A DNA stretch of 36,872 nucleotides from Pirellula sp. (GCA_013822725.1 PNKX01000036.1:1-36872), one strand, 5' to 3'. Positions 23,985 through 31,230 are shown, counted from the first letter of the stretch. Numbers and translations: made by a program. Notes: generated by a model not told the origin, from the sequence alone.

Positions 23985-25451
23985 CGCCTGCGACGCGAGT
24001 TCGATCGCCAACTCGCGAACGCGATTGGGGTCGACGTTCGGGTTCTTCTTCTTCGCCTGACCGATCAGCGAGGCGGCGGCCTGGAGCTTGCCGCTCTGGA
24101 TGTCGGCCACCGTTTTCGGATTGGCGGCGAGGAGTTCTTGGACGAGCGTCACGAGCGCCGACTCATCGACTCGCTCGATCTTCAGTTCAGCGAGAGCGGC
24201 CGTGACGTCGCAACCTTTGGCGAGCATCAGTTGAAACGCCTCGGGCGCACGTGTCGAGGGGAGCGTGCCGTCGTTTACCGCCGCGATTAGTCCGACGAGT
24301 CGGGGAGCCGCGACGCCGAATTGGTCGATCGACTGCTCGCGCTCCTTCAGTTCACGAAGCACGTGCTGGGTGACCCAGTTGCAAGCAGACTTGGGATCGC
24401 CGGAGGCGTTCGCGACGTCGAGGTAATAGCCGACGAGCGACTTGCCTTGGTTCACGAGGACGTCGGCATCGTAGAGAGACAGCGCGTACCCTTCGGTGAG
24501 CCGCCGACGTAAGTCGGCGGGGAGCTCGCCAAGCGACTCGCGCACCGCGTCGACCTCTGCCGCAGGGGTGATCACCGGCGCCAAGTCGGGATCAGGGAAG
24601 TAACGATAGTCGCTCGACTCTTCCTTGCTCCGCTGGCCGCGCGTGACGCCGGCGACGTCGTCCCAGCCGCGGGTTTGCTTCGGCGCCTCGCCGAGTTGGC
24701 GGCCGGTCTCCTGCCACTCGCGGTACTGTCGCGGGGCTTCGTACTCCAGCGCCCGCTCGACGGCGCGGAAGCTGTTCATGTTCTTGATTTCGACGATCGG
24801 CGTGGCGATCCGCTTGCCATCCTTCTCGATGTGAAGGTTGACGTTGGCGTCGACCCGCAGGCTCCCCTCCTGCATGTTGCAGTCGGAAACCGCGATGTAG
24901 GTGAGGAGCAGCTTCAACTCATCGAGAAACGCCCGCGCTTCGGCGGCGCTACGCATGTCGGGCTGCGAGACGATTTCCAACAGCGGCGTGCCGGTGCGAT
25001 TGAGATCGATTTCGCTGTCGGCCTTGCCGGCCGCTTCGTCGTGAACGCTCTTGCCGGCGTCTTCTTCGAGGTGAGCGCGGATGATGCCGACCCGCTTCGG
25101 CGGGAACTTATCCTTCGGGTCGCTGATTTCCAGATAGCCGTCGGCTGACATCGGCAGGTCGAACTGGCTGATCTGATATCCCTTTGGGAGGTCGGGGTAA
25201 TAATACTGCTTCCGATCCCACTTGGTGAACTCGGGGATGTTGCAGTTAAGCGCCACTGCCGTCTTCAGCGAAAGTTCGTACGCTCGACGGTTCATCACCG
25301 GGAGCGAGCCGGGCATGCCGATGCAGACAGGGCACGTTTGCGTGTTAGGCTCGGCGCCGAACTTCGTGCTGCAGCGGCAGAAGAGCTTGCTCTCCGTCGC
25401 GAGTTGGACGTGGACCTCGAGGCCGATGACAGTGGTATAGGGTTGGGACAT
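23976..25451 (-). CDS. gatB: Asp-tRNA(Asn)/Glu-tRNA(Gln) amidotransferase subunit B
   Basis: A 491-aa subunit that binds mischarged Asp-tRNA(Asn) or Glu-tRNA(Gln) and activates the acyl group, using ammonia from GatA. The N-terminus YTTVIGLEVHVQLATESKLFCRCS is diagnostic, as are the zinc ligands (CRC, then TCPVC), the GIIRAHLEEDAGKS segment with Mg-binding glutamates, DLNRTGTPLLEIVSQPDM and the EEIKNMNSF-like motif (VEIKNMNSFRAVERAL). The tail domain (YqeY-like, GKLQAAASLIGQAKKKNPNVD) recognises tRNA. It belongs to the gatCAB set, but a GxxExxY gene and inverted repeats separate it from gatA; the repeat lies only 7 bp before its ATG and no Shine-Dalgarno sequence is visible there. Confidence 0.98.
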   Translation of the reverse strand: MSQPYTTVIGLEVHVQLATESKLFCRCSTKFGAEPNTQTCPVCIGMPGSLPVMNRRAYELSLKTAVALNCNIPEFTKWDRKQYYYPDLPKGYQISQFDLPMSADGYLEISDPKDKFPPKRVGIIRAHLEEDAGKSVHDEAAGKADSEIDLNRTGTPLLEIVSQPDMRSAAEARAFLDELKLLLTYIAVSDCNMQEGSLRVDANVNLHIEKDGKRIATPIVEIKNMNSFRAVERALEYEAPRQYREWQETGRQLGEAPKQTRGWDDVAGVTRGQRSKEESSDYRYFPDPDLAPVITPAAEVDAVRESLGELPADLRRRLTEGYALSLYDADVLVNQGKSLVGYYLDVANASGDPKSACNWVTQHVLRELKEREQSIDQFGVAAPRLVGLIAAVNDGTLPSTRAPEAFQLMLAKGCDVTAALAELKIERVDESALVTLVQELLAANPKTVADIQSGKLQAAASLIGQAKKKNPNVDPNRVRELAIELASQAGA

Positions 25452-25458
25452 GAAGATT

Positions 25459-25984
25459 GCCCGCGAATTACGCGAATAGGCGCTAATGAAGAAGATAAAT
25501 TAAGGTCTGGAATCGGTTAGCGCTACGCGTTTGTACTGGAGTTTGGGGTAGTGGCCGAAGTTTACAATCAGCCCAAGCGGCTTCTTGATGGCGTTCAAAT
25601 AATTGAGTAATTGGGCAGTATGTTCGTCCACTAATGTCGACGTCGCCTTAATTTCAAGAATGATCTGATCCCAGCAAACAAAGTCCGCTTGATAATAGGA
25701 CTGCAGCGTGTGCTCTTTGAACTGAACAGACAAAATTGGCTTACTAACAAATGGAATGCCACGCTTACTAAATTCTATCTCCAAGCATTCGTGATAAATG
25801 GCTTCAAGAAAGCCGCATCCCATCTCGTTATAGACTTCAAAACATGCCCCGATAACCTGATAGCTTTCTTCAGGCAGGATTAACTCACTCATAGTGACCT
25901 CGACGCTCTATCGAGTTCGAAAGATCCGTCCTGAGAAGATTCTTTATCCTTTTCCATTCGCGTCTATTCGCGTAATTCGCGGGC
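25459..25984. mobile_element. Candidate GxxExxY cassette with 30-bp inverted ends
   Basis: The ends 25459-25488 (GCCCGCGAATTACGCGAATA...) and 25955-25984 (its complement) match at 28 of 30 positions. Between them lie one small AT-rich gene and short flanks. It separates gatA from gatB, which in many genomes are adjacent, so it looks inserted. There is no transposase gene or obvious direct target repeat. The related element at 19280-19453 has similar ends but no gene. Confidence 0.7.
25500..25892 (-). CDS. GxxExxY protein, PD-(D/E)XK nuclease-like fold
   Basis: A 130-aa protein with the family signature G-F-L-E-A-I-Y at residues 27-33 and the nuclease-type core ADF...LEIKA: Asp70, Glu80 and Lys82 form the D-(E/D)xK site. 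This puts it in the GxxExxY group (TIGR04256 / PDDEXK_3). The end QLLNYLNAIKKPLGLIVNFGHYPKL is also typical. Nuclease activity is inferred from motif only; the role of the family is unknown. The gene is clearly richer in A+T than its neighbours, and codon use differs from gatA and gatB, a sign of transfer. It sits within inverted repeats inside the gatCAB set, on the same strand, 51 bp after the gatA stop and 48 bp before the gatB start. Confidence 0.9.
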   Translation of the reverse strand: MSELILPEESYQVIGACFEVYNEMGCGFLEAIYHECLEIEFSKRGIPFVSKPILSVQFKEHTLQSYYQADFVCWDQIILEIKATSTLVDEHTAQLLNYLNAIKKPLGLIVNFGHYPKLQYKRVALTDSRP

Positions 25985-27509
25985 TCATCTTATGCCAATC
26001 GGTTGCGGCTTCGAACATGCGAGCGCCGCGGAGGAGTCGTTCTTCTTCCAGCGGCGGGGCTTGTAGTTGCAGGCCGATGGGTAGGCCTGCTTTCGTGATG
26101 CCGCACGGGAGGCTGATGGCCGGGATGCCGGCGAGATTGGCGCTTACGGTGTACAAGTCCACCAGATACATCGCCAATGGATCGTCGACCATTTCGCCGA
26201 GCTTGAACGCTGGGCCCGCCGTGACGGGGCCGACGATGAGGTCGACCTCCTTGAACGCTTCGTCGAAGTCGCGACGGATCAGCCGCCGTACCTTGAGGGC
26301 CTTCAAGTAATACGCATCGTAGTAACCGGCGCTGAGGGCGTAGGCGCCGAGCATGATCCGCCGCTTCACCTCGGGGCCGAAGCCCGCCTCGCGCGTGCTG
26401 CGATACATGCGCACCAGCGGCGAGTCGACGTTGTCGGCCGCGGCAGTTTTACCTGCCGCGATCAGTTCCTGCCGCTCGGCAGCTAGTTCGGCGAGGGTGC
26501 CCGACTGATCCGCCCGGAAGCCGTAATGGACGCCGTCGTAACGGGCGAGGTTGCTTGACGCTTCGCTCGGGGCGATGACGTAGTAAGCCGCCACGCCGTA
26601 CTTGCCGTGCGGCAGCGGGACCTCTTTCACTTCCGCGCCGAGTGACTTGTAGATTTCGATCGCCGCGCGAACCGACGACGCCACCTCGGGATCGAGTCCG
26701 GCGCCAAAATGCTCGGGGACGACGCCGAGTTTCAAGCCGGCGAGCGGCTTGTTGATCGACTCCGTGTAGCGTGGCGTCGGTTGGTTGATCGAGGTCGAGT
26801 CGCGCGGGTCGTGGCCGGCGATCGTTTCGAGCAGCAAGGCCGCGTCTTCGGTCGTCGTTCCAAACGGACCGACTTGATCGAGACTGCTCGCGAACGCCAC
26901 GAGGCCGAACCGGCTCACGCGGCCGTAGGTCGGCTTCATCCCGACGATCCCGCAGAGGCCGGCCGGTTGCCGGATCGAGCCGCCGGTGTCGGTGCCGATC
27001 GACAATGGCGCCATGCGAGCCGCGACCGCCGCGGCCGAGCCGCCGCTGCTGCCGCCGGGGGTTCGCGTCGCGTCCCACGGGTTCCGCGTCGGTTGGAACG
27101 CCGAGTTCTCGGTCGAGCCCCCCATGGCGAACTCGTCCATGTTGGTGCGACCGATCAGCACCGCGTCGGCTTGCTTCAGCTTGCCGACGACGGTCGAGTC
27201 GTACGGAGAACGAAACTCCGCGAGCATCCGTGACGCGCAGGAGGTGATCGTGTCGCGATCGCAGAGAACGTCCTTCACCGCGACGGGGAGTCCGGCGAGG
27301 GGGCCGAGTTTTTCGCCCGCTCGTCGCTTGCGATCGATTGCCGCCGCCTGGTCGAGGGCTCGCGCGCCGTCGACTCTCAGGAAGGCGCCGATCGTCGCGT
27401 CGTGTCGTTCGATGCGATCGAGGCAGGCTTGCGTGAGCTCGACCGACGTCAACTCGCTGGTGGCGAGAGACTTCAGGAGCTCGGTCGCGGATCGATCGAC
27501 GATAGACAT
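25944..27509 (-). CDS. gatA: Asp-tRNA(Asn)/Glu-tRNA(Gln) amidotransferase subunit A
   Basis: A 521-aa glutaminase/amidase subunit that releases ammonia from glutamine for GatB. The ATG at 27509 is chosen; a TTG two codons upstream is weaker. The amidase triad is intact: Lys79 (VAVKDVL), Ser154 (TPGGSSGGS) and Ser178 (IGTDTGGSIRQPAG). The rest, including YGRVSRFGLVAFASSLDQVGPF and the LLRGARMFEAATDWH ending, follows the family. Beyond ATDWH the last 14 or so residues (KMSPRITRIDANGKG) are not family sequence: they are the translation of the inverted repeat at 25955-25984. The insertion has thus replaced the normal gatA end. It lies downstream of gatC across a 119-bp hairpin gap. Confidence 0.97.
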   Translation of the reverse strand: MSIVDRSATELLKSLATSELTSVELTQACLDRIERHDATIGAFLRVDGARALDQAAAIDRKRRAGEKLGPLAGLPVAVKDVLCDRDTITSCASRMLAEFRSPYDSTVVGKLKQADAVLIGRTNMDEFAMGGSTENSAFQPTRNPWDATRTPGGSSGGSAAAVAARMAPLSIGTDTGGSIRQPAGLCGIVGMKPTYGRVSRFGLVAFASSLDQVGPFGTTTEDAALLLETIAGHDPRDSTSINQPTPRYTESINKPLAGLKLGVVPEHFGAGLDPEVASSVRAAIEIYKSLGAEVKEVPLPHGKYGVAAYYVIAPSEASSNLARYDGVHYGFRADQSGTLAELAAERQELIAAGKTAAADNVDSPLVRMYRSTREAGFGPEVKRRIMLGAYALSAGYYDAYYLKALKVRRLIRRDFDEAFKEVDLIVGPVTAGPAFKLGEMVDDPLAMYLVDLYTVSANLAGIPAISLPCGITKAGLPIGLQLQAPPLEEERLLRGARMFEAATDWHKMSPRITRIDANGKG

Positions 27510-27529
27510 GGGCAAGTTGCTCTCAGCTT

Positions 27530-27592
27530 TCAGCGATCAGCAGTCAGCCAGAGTACGCACGCGACGCCGTCTGGCTGACTGCTGAACGCTGA
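27530..27592. repeat. Long hairpin between gatC and gatA
   Basis: TCAGCGATCAGCAGTCAGCC (27530 on, 23 nt) pairs with its complement at 27570-27592 with a single mismatch and a 17-nt loop. It fills more than half of the gap inside the operon and has no T-run. It is more likely a mobile palindromic repeat or mRNA stabiliser than a terminator, since gatA needs expression. A related half copy is at 3998-4021. Confidence 0.7.
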
Positions 27593-27628
27593 CGGCTGCT
27601 CGCTTTCACCCTTACTCGCCCAAGCCCG

Positions 27629-27919
27629 TTACTCGCCCAGCACTGCGGGGACGAGGTACCCGCGGCCGTTGTGCCGGGGGGCGTTGGCCAGAGCCGCCTC
27701 GCGGGGGAGGCTCGGCTCGACCTTGTCTGCTGCAAAGACGTTGACGACCTCGACGGCGTGGGCCATCGGCTCGACGCCTTCGGTATCGACTTCGCCGAGT
27801 TGGTCGACGTAGCCGACGATTTGGGTGAGCTGGTCGGTCATCGTCTCCAGCTCGGTTTCGGTGAGCCGAAGCCGAGCGAGGAGGGCGACTTTTTCGACGT
27901 CGGCGCGGGTCAACGCCAT
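27629..27919 (-). CDS. gatC: Asp-tRNA(Asn)/Glu-tRNA(Gln) amidotransferase subunit C
   Basis: A 96-aa small subunit that wraps around GatA and GatB and stabilises the complex. The N-terminal half is MALTRADVEKVALLARLRLTETELE, the most conserved part of GatC. The Q-I-V-G-YVDQLGEVDTEGVEP segment and the final (L)VPAVLGE follow the family pattern. Length is usual. It starts 6 bp after the rpmB stop codon on the same strand, so rpmB and gatC are almost certainly cotranscribed and translationally close, followed by gatA. Identification is secure. Confidence 0.97.
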   Translation of the reverse strand: MALTRADVEKVALLARLRLTETELETMTDQLTQIVGYVDQLGEVDTEGVEPMAHAVEVVNVFAADKVEPSLPREAALANAPRHNGRGYLVPAVLGE

Positions 27920-27925
27920 GGGGGC

Positions 27926-28201
27926 TTAGGCCTTGGCCGCTTGTTGCGGGACCTTGAAGGGGGCCGCGCGAACGATCTTCTTGACGCCGCCGGAACGGAT
28001 GCACTGGGTGCAGACGAGCTGGCTCTGGTGGGAGCCCTTCGCGGTGACGACGTTGACGCGCTGCAGGTTCGGCTTGAAGGTCCGTTTGGTGATGCCGGTG
28101 ATCTTGGTACCGACGCCGCCGAGGTACTTCTTCTTACCGCGGATGGTGACCTGGTTGCCGACTTGGGGGCCCTTGCCGCAGACTTCGCACTTTCTGGCCA
28201 T
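27926..28201 (-). CDS. rpmB: 50S ribosomal protein L28
   Basis: A 91-aa ribosomal protein of the large subunit. MARKCEVCGKGPQVGNQVT carries the first zinc-type cysteine pair (CEVC) and the later CTQCIRSGG the second, so this is the zinc-ribbon form of L28. Basic residues (KKKYLGG, TKRTFKPNLQRVNV) suit rRNA binding. The C-terminal tail of about 12 residues (PFKVPQQAAKA) is slightly longer than in many bacteria. It is the first gene of an apparent rpmB-gatC-gatA-(GxxExxY)-gatB unit; the region 28202-28681 upstream must hold the promoter. Identification is secure. Confidence 0.97.
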   Translation of the reverse strand: MARKCEVCGKGPQVGNQVTIRGKKKYLGGVGTKITGITKRTFKPNLQRVNVVTAKGSHQSQLVCTQCIRSGGVKKIVRAAPFKVPQQAAKA

Positions 28202-28488
28202 GATCGATCCTGTACTTTTCGAAAAACGCTATGAGTTTCAGTCGCCTGGATTGTGGCTGGGCCATCCGATGACCGCTGCCGGGGGCGACCCATTGAGGTC
28301 GTGTCGAACTAGGGTAAACGGCTTAGTATACGGAAGTTACGTCGGGCCGCAACGGGGGCTGGCGGTACGGGGCGCCTTGGTTTTGGCGGGTAATGTCCGA
28401 AGTGAAAATGCGATTGGGAGTGACAAAACGGGCGATTTGACGGCGATCGTGGCAGTTGGAGGCTGGTTTTTTGGGTGTTTTCTGTGGC

Positions 28489-28521
28489 AGGGTTTTGTCC
28501 AAGCCTCGTGGACAAAACCCT
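28489..28521. repeat. Perfect 13-bp inverted repeat, AGGGTTTTGTCCA
   Basis: AGGGTTTTGTCCA at 28489-28501 and TGGACAAAACCCT at 28509-28521 pair without mismatch across a 7-nt loop (AGCCTCG). No T-run follows in either direction. It could be a binding site, an RNA hairpin or a short repeat. Unlike the other palindromes of the window it is A+T-rich within its stem. Confidence 0.7.
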
Positions 28522-28569
28522 TGGTGGTGACAATTCGATTTGGAAGCGACTCGCTTGGGCGCGGGGAAT

Positions 28570-28589
28570 CCGGGAGCTTACGCTCCCGG
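28570..28589. repeat. CCGGGAGC-TTAC-GCTCCCGG hairpin
   Basis: A perfect 8-bp stem with a 4-nt loop in the region upstream of the ADP-ribosylglycohydrolase. It has a shorter relative over the gatB stop at 23970-23984. Confidence 0.6.
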
Positions 28590-28681
28590 CTCGACTGGTT
28601 TTATTGCATACGAGTGTTTGGATGTTCACTATAGCGGGTTGGGTGGCCATTTTCAAGCTGGTAGGTGGAGAATCGTAAAAG

Positions 28682-29593
28682 ATGAATGTTGCCATCGACG
28701 ATGCCGACCGCTGCCGCGGTTGCCTGCTGGGGCTAGCTGTGGGCGACGCCGTAGGGACGACGGTCGAGTTCGCGCCGCGCGGGTCGTTCGCTCCGGTGAC
28801 CGACATGGTCGGCGGCGGGCCGTTCAATCTGCGGCCGGGCGAATGGACCGACGATACGTCGATGGCGCTCTGCCTCGCCACGAGCCTGTTGGAACGCCGC
28901 GGCTTCGACGCCCGCGACCAGATGGAGCGCTACTGCCGCTGGTGGGAACAGGGCTACATGAGCTCCACCGGCAAATGCTTCGACATCGGCAACACGGTGC
29001 GCGGGGCGCTGATGCGGTTCCAGCAGACGGGCGAACCTTTCGCGGGATCACCTCAACCACATACTGCCGGCAACGGGTCGATCATGCGGCTGGCGCCGGC
29101 GGCGATGTTCTGGTCGTCGAATGCAGATGACGCCATCAAGTATTGCGGCGAGAGTTCGCGGACGACGCATGGCGCGGCGGAGTGCGTCGACGCCTGCCGC
29201 TACTTGGGGTTGGTGCTGCGGCGGGCGCTGCAGGGCGCGAGCAAGGAGGAGATGTTGGCTGACTGCGGCGAGGACGTGGTCGCGGCGCCGGCTATTCGAG
29301 CGTTGGCGGCGGGGAGCTACCGACGGAAATCGGTCGATGAGATTCGGGGTTCGGGCTACGTCGTGCAGAGCTTAGAAGCGGCGCTGTGGTGCTTTTGGCA
29401 GGGCGACTCGTTTGGAGAGTGCGTGCTGGCGGCAGTGGATTTAGGGGAGGACGCCGACACGACGGGAGCGATCTGCGGGCAAATGGCGGGAGCGTTTTAC
29501 GGGGAGTCGGGAATTCCCCGGCAGTGGGTGGAGCGGTTAGTGCAGGCGAGCGAGATTCGTGAGATGGCTGATCGCCTCGGAGCTGGATTCTAG
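28682..29593 (+). CDS. ADP-ribosylglycohydrolase family protein
   Basis: A 303-aa all-helical, magnesium-dependent hydrolase of the DraG/ARH family, which removes ADP-ribose from proteins or hydrolyses related compounds. The N-terminus DRCRGCLLGLAVGDAVGTTVEF is typical. Metal-binding segments are WTDDTSMAL (first Asp pair) and GEDADTTGAICGQMAGAFYG (second Asp pair), and the middle holds the GNGSIMRLAPAAMF motif. All expected Asp and Thr ligands are present, so activity is likely. The protein is cytosolic. Substrate could be ADP-ribosylated protein, as in DraG, or another ADP-ribosyl compound; no ADP-ribosyltransferase gene is visible nearby. A purine-rich GGTGGAG precedes the ATG by about 10 bp. 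The gene converges on the next gene. Confidence 0.93.
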   Translation: MNVAIDDADRCRGCLLGLAVGDAVGTTVEFAPRGSFAPVTDMVGGGPFNLRPGEWTDDTSMALCLATSLLERRGFDARDQMERYCRWWEQGYMSSTGKCFDIGNTVRGALMRFQQTGEPFAGSPQPHTAGNGSIMRLAPAAMFWSSNADDAIKYCGESSRTTHGAAECVDACRYLGLVLRRALQGASKEEMLADCGEDVVAAPAIRALAAGSYRRKSVDEIRGSGYVVQSLEAALWCFWQGDSFGECVLAAVDLGEDADTTGAICGQMAGAFYGESGIPRQWVERLVQASEIREMADRLGAGF

Positions 29594-29673
29594 TTGCCGT
29601 CACACGTACTGGGAGCATGATAACGGCCGACGCCAGCCTCAGCGGGCAGGGATGCTCCTTGGGTGGGTGGTGC

Positions 29674-30621
29674 TCACTGCTCGCCGTATTTCGCGAACAA
29701 TGCTTTAGCTTGAAAATGATCGCTAAGTTGCCCTAGCACCTTTCCAAATTCATCGACGCTGGTTCTGCGAGTGTGCAGCCCCAGACTCAAGACCCTGTAA
29801 ATCTCTGCCACTGAAGGGAAATTTGATTTTAAACGGGCATCGAGCGTTGCATTGTAGTTCTCGCAAAGCTCGCTTCCTTCGTTCTTAGCGGCGATATCTA
29901 TACCAAGAATCGCCTTCATGTGGTGTTCCATCGCCGTTCTCAGATGGTAATAGCCAGCGGCCACGTCACCTTCTGACACTGCTGCAAGTGCATCGCTCAC
30001 AATCTCCTTGATCTGTTTCGGGAACGCGGAATCGACAGCCGGTCTGTACGGAAGTGACCGACCCACTAGTTGGAATTTGAGTCCGCTCCGTTTGATCAGA
30101 AATGCGTAATGGAACTTGGAGCACGCCGAACAGGCGTAGAAAATGACAAACAGTTGCTGTAGCGGATCGCCAAGCACAACGTCGGGTGCGCGAGGCATCC
30201 CGTAATAGGAGCTAAACGAATTCGACGTACTTAAGAACGCCGTTGATTTGTCGCAATGATCGCAATGCAACGAAACATTCGGTAGGAAAAATGAGAGGTC
30301 AGGCAGTTTGAATTCGTGCCGACCGAGACTCGCCTTAGTTCCCCTCATTGCACGAGAAAGGATATCATCGCCCTCGCCCTTGGACTTCGGCGTGATTGGC
30401 CGCGAATTCAATTCTTTACAGTAGCCCTCAGCTGTTTCATCGTCGTCGCGAATGACTTCCTGTAATATCGACGATGATAATGCGAGATTTTGGTATAGCC
30501 CTTTCGCGCCCAACAGTTCCAAGAATATCCCTTGGAGTGCAGTTCTAACCGCAGCGTCAACTTCCGCGGAACTCGGTGAGTCGTAAATGTCGTCGTCGTC
30601 GCTGAACGAATCGGTGCTCAT
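29674..30621 (-). CDS. Unrecognised cytosolic protein with two CxxC pairs
   Basis: A 315-aa protein without signal or membrane segment. The N-terminus is acidic (DDDDIYD). Two CxxC pairs, HCDHC at about residues 119-122 and CSAC at about 163-166, are about 40 residues apart and could bind one zinc. The second half has a helical stretch VSEGDVAAGYYHLRTAMEHHMKAILG, reminiscent of the helical C-terminal part of DUF4145-type proteins, which often accompany defence or restriction genes; I cannot confirm that from sequence alone. Base composition is visibly lower in G+C than in flanking genes, hinting at transfer. It is transcribed on the minus strand away from the exported-protein array. Function unknown. 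Confidence 0.7.
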   Translation of the reverse strand: MSTDSFSDDDDIYDSPSSAEVDAAVRTALQGIFLELLGAKGLYQNLALSSSILQEVIRDDDETAEGYCKELNSRPITPKSKGEGDDILSRAMRGTKASLGRHEFKLPDLSFFLPNVSLHCDHCDKSTAFLSTSNSFSSYYGMPRAPDVVLGDPLQQLFVIFYACSACSKFHYAFLIKRSGLKFQLVGRSLPYRPAVDSAFPKQIKEIVSDALAAVSEGDVAAGYYHLRTAMEHHMKAILGIDIAAKNEGSELCENYNATLDARLKSNFPSVAEIYRVLSLGLHTRRTSVDEFGKVLGQLSDHFQAKALFAKYGEQ

Positions 30622-30636
30622 AACCCACCATCCTAC

Positions 30637-30720
30637 CGCCTTTTCCTGCCTCTCGGCTATACTCTCTTTCTGCCCCGCTCATCCCCAATTAGGAGAACGC
30701 CATGTGTGCCATCGCACTGA
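30637..30720 (+). promoter_or_regulatory. Promoter and leader, first copy of an 80-bp duplication
   Basis: Sequence CCGCCTTTTCC...CTCGGCTATACTCTCTTTCTG...AATTAGGAGAACGCCATG is repeated at 31815-31899 with few changes. TATACT at 30658-30663 is a good -10 box preceded by GGC. The AGGAGA at 30691-30696 would serve the ATG at 30702, which opens a 14-codon frame (30702-30746) that looks like the start of a lost copy of the exported-protein gene. Confidence 0.6.
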
Positions 30721-30746
30721 ATGGAGGCAAGTTTGGCACCAACTAA
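30702..30746 (+). CDS. 14-codon leader or relic open frame
   Basis: ATG with a strong AGGAGA binding site opens MCAIALNGGKFGTN and then stops. Its first codons match the start of the 109-aa gene at 31882 (MRAFAL) at DNA level, so this is probably the remaining 5' end of a duplicated copy. It overlaps the start of the lipoprotein gene and could couple translation to it. Confidence 0.35.
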   Translation: MCAIALNGGKFGTN

Positions 30747-31230
30747 TGCAGCAATTCGCGGAAGGTGGCTACCAGCGGCCATTTGCTTAGCTGGGTTATT
30801 CATGCTGGGATGCAATCAACGCAAAGCTGAGACAGTCGCGTATTTAGGGGAAGGCTTTACGTTTTTCTACCCGACCGATCTGTCCATACGCGTCAAAACT
30901 CCCGTCGAGGATTTCCAGATCATTACGCTGACGCGTAGCAAGGACGTCGTGTTAGAGCTTTACGTCGGAAATAATCCGGACTTTCCACCTGAGGACAGCG
31001 ACGAGCCAATCGATGTGGCGACGACGCCAAGCGGGGCAGTCGCACGTTCTGTAGCTCACACTCGCGACGACGGCACTCAAGACAGAGAGGTGCTGTTTGA
31101 TCTCACCACCGGCAATGAATGGCCGCAATACGTCCACTGTTGGTACAAGTCGCTCAGCCCAGAACTCGCCGCGACAGCAGATAAAATCATTGAGTCATTG
31201 CAGACTGGACCGCCTCGCAACACGCCTTGA
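30733..31230 (+). CDS. Small lipoprotein of unknown function
   Basis: A 165-aa exported protein. I prefer a TTG start at 30733 because GGAGG (30723-30727) is placed 5 bp before it; an ATG at 30721 would add 4 residues but has no binding site of its own. The signal is RGRWLPAAICLAGLFMLGC, with lipobox MLGC and Cys27 as the lipidated residue, so it is probably anchored in a membrane facing the periplasm. The mature part is about 138 residues, with segments GEGFTFFYPTDLSIRVKTPVEDFQIITLTRS and DREVLFDLTTGNEWPQYVHCWYKSL that suggest a small beta-rich domain. I do not recognise the family. It is followed after 21 bp by the two-helix membrane protein gene. Confidence 0.7.
   Translation: MAPTNAAIRGRWLPAAICLAGLFMLGCNQRKAETVAYLGEGFTFFYPTDLSIRVKTPVEDFQIITLTRSKDVVLELYVGNNPDFPPEDSDEPIDVATTPSGAVARSVAHTRDDGTQDREVLFDLTTGNEWPQYVHCWYKSLSPELAATADKIIESLQTGPPRNTP

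Larger units (their letters stand above)
28202..28681. other. Intergenic region, 480 bp
   Basis: Divergent region between rpmB (minus) and the ADP-ribosylglycohydrolase gene (plus). It holds a perfect 13-bp hairpin at 28489-28521 and a repeat-type hairpin at 28570-28589. No gene is supported: the overlapping open frames lack family features. Runs of G+T-rich sequence (28370-28490) mark non-coding DNA. Promoters for both genes should be here, but I see no convincing -35/-10 pair. Confidence 0.5.

Noticed and set aside
28202..28681. Possible small gene in the region upstream of rpmB
   Set aside because: The open frames have no binding site or family motif, and the composition is that of non-coding DNA.
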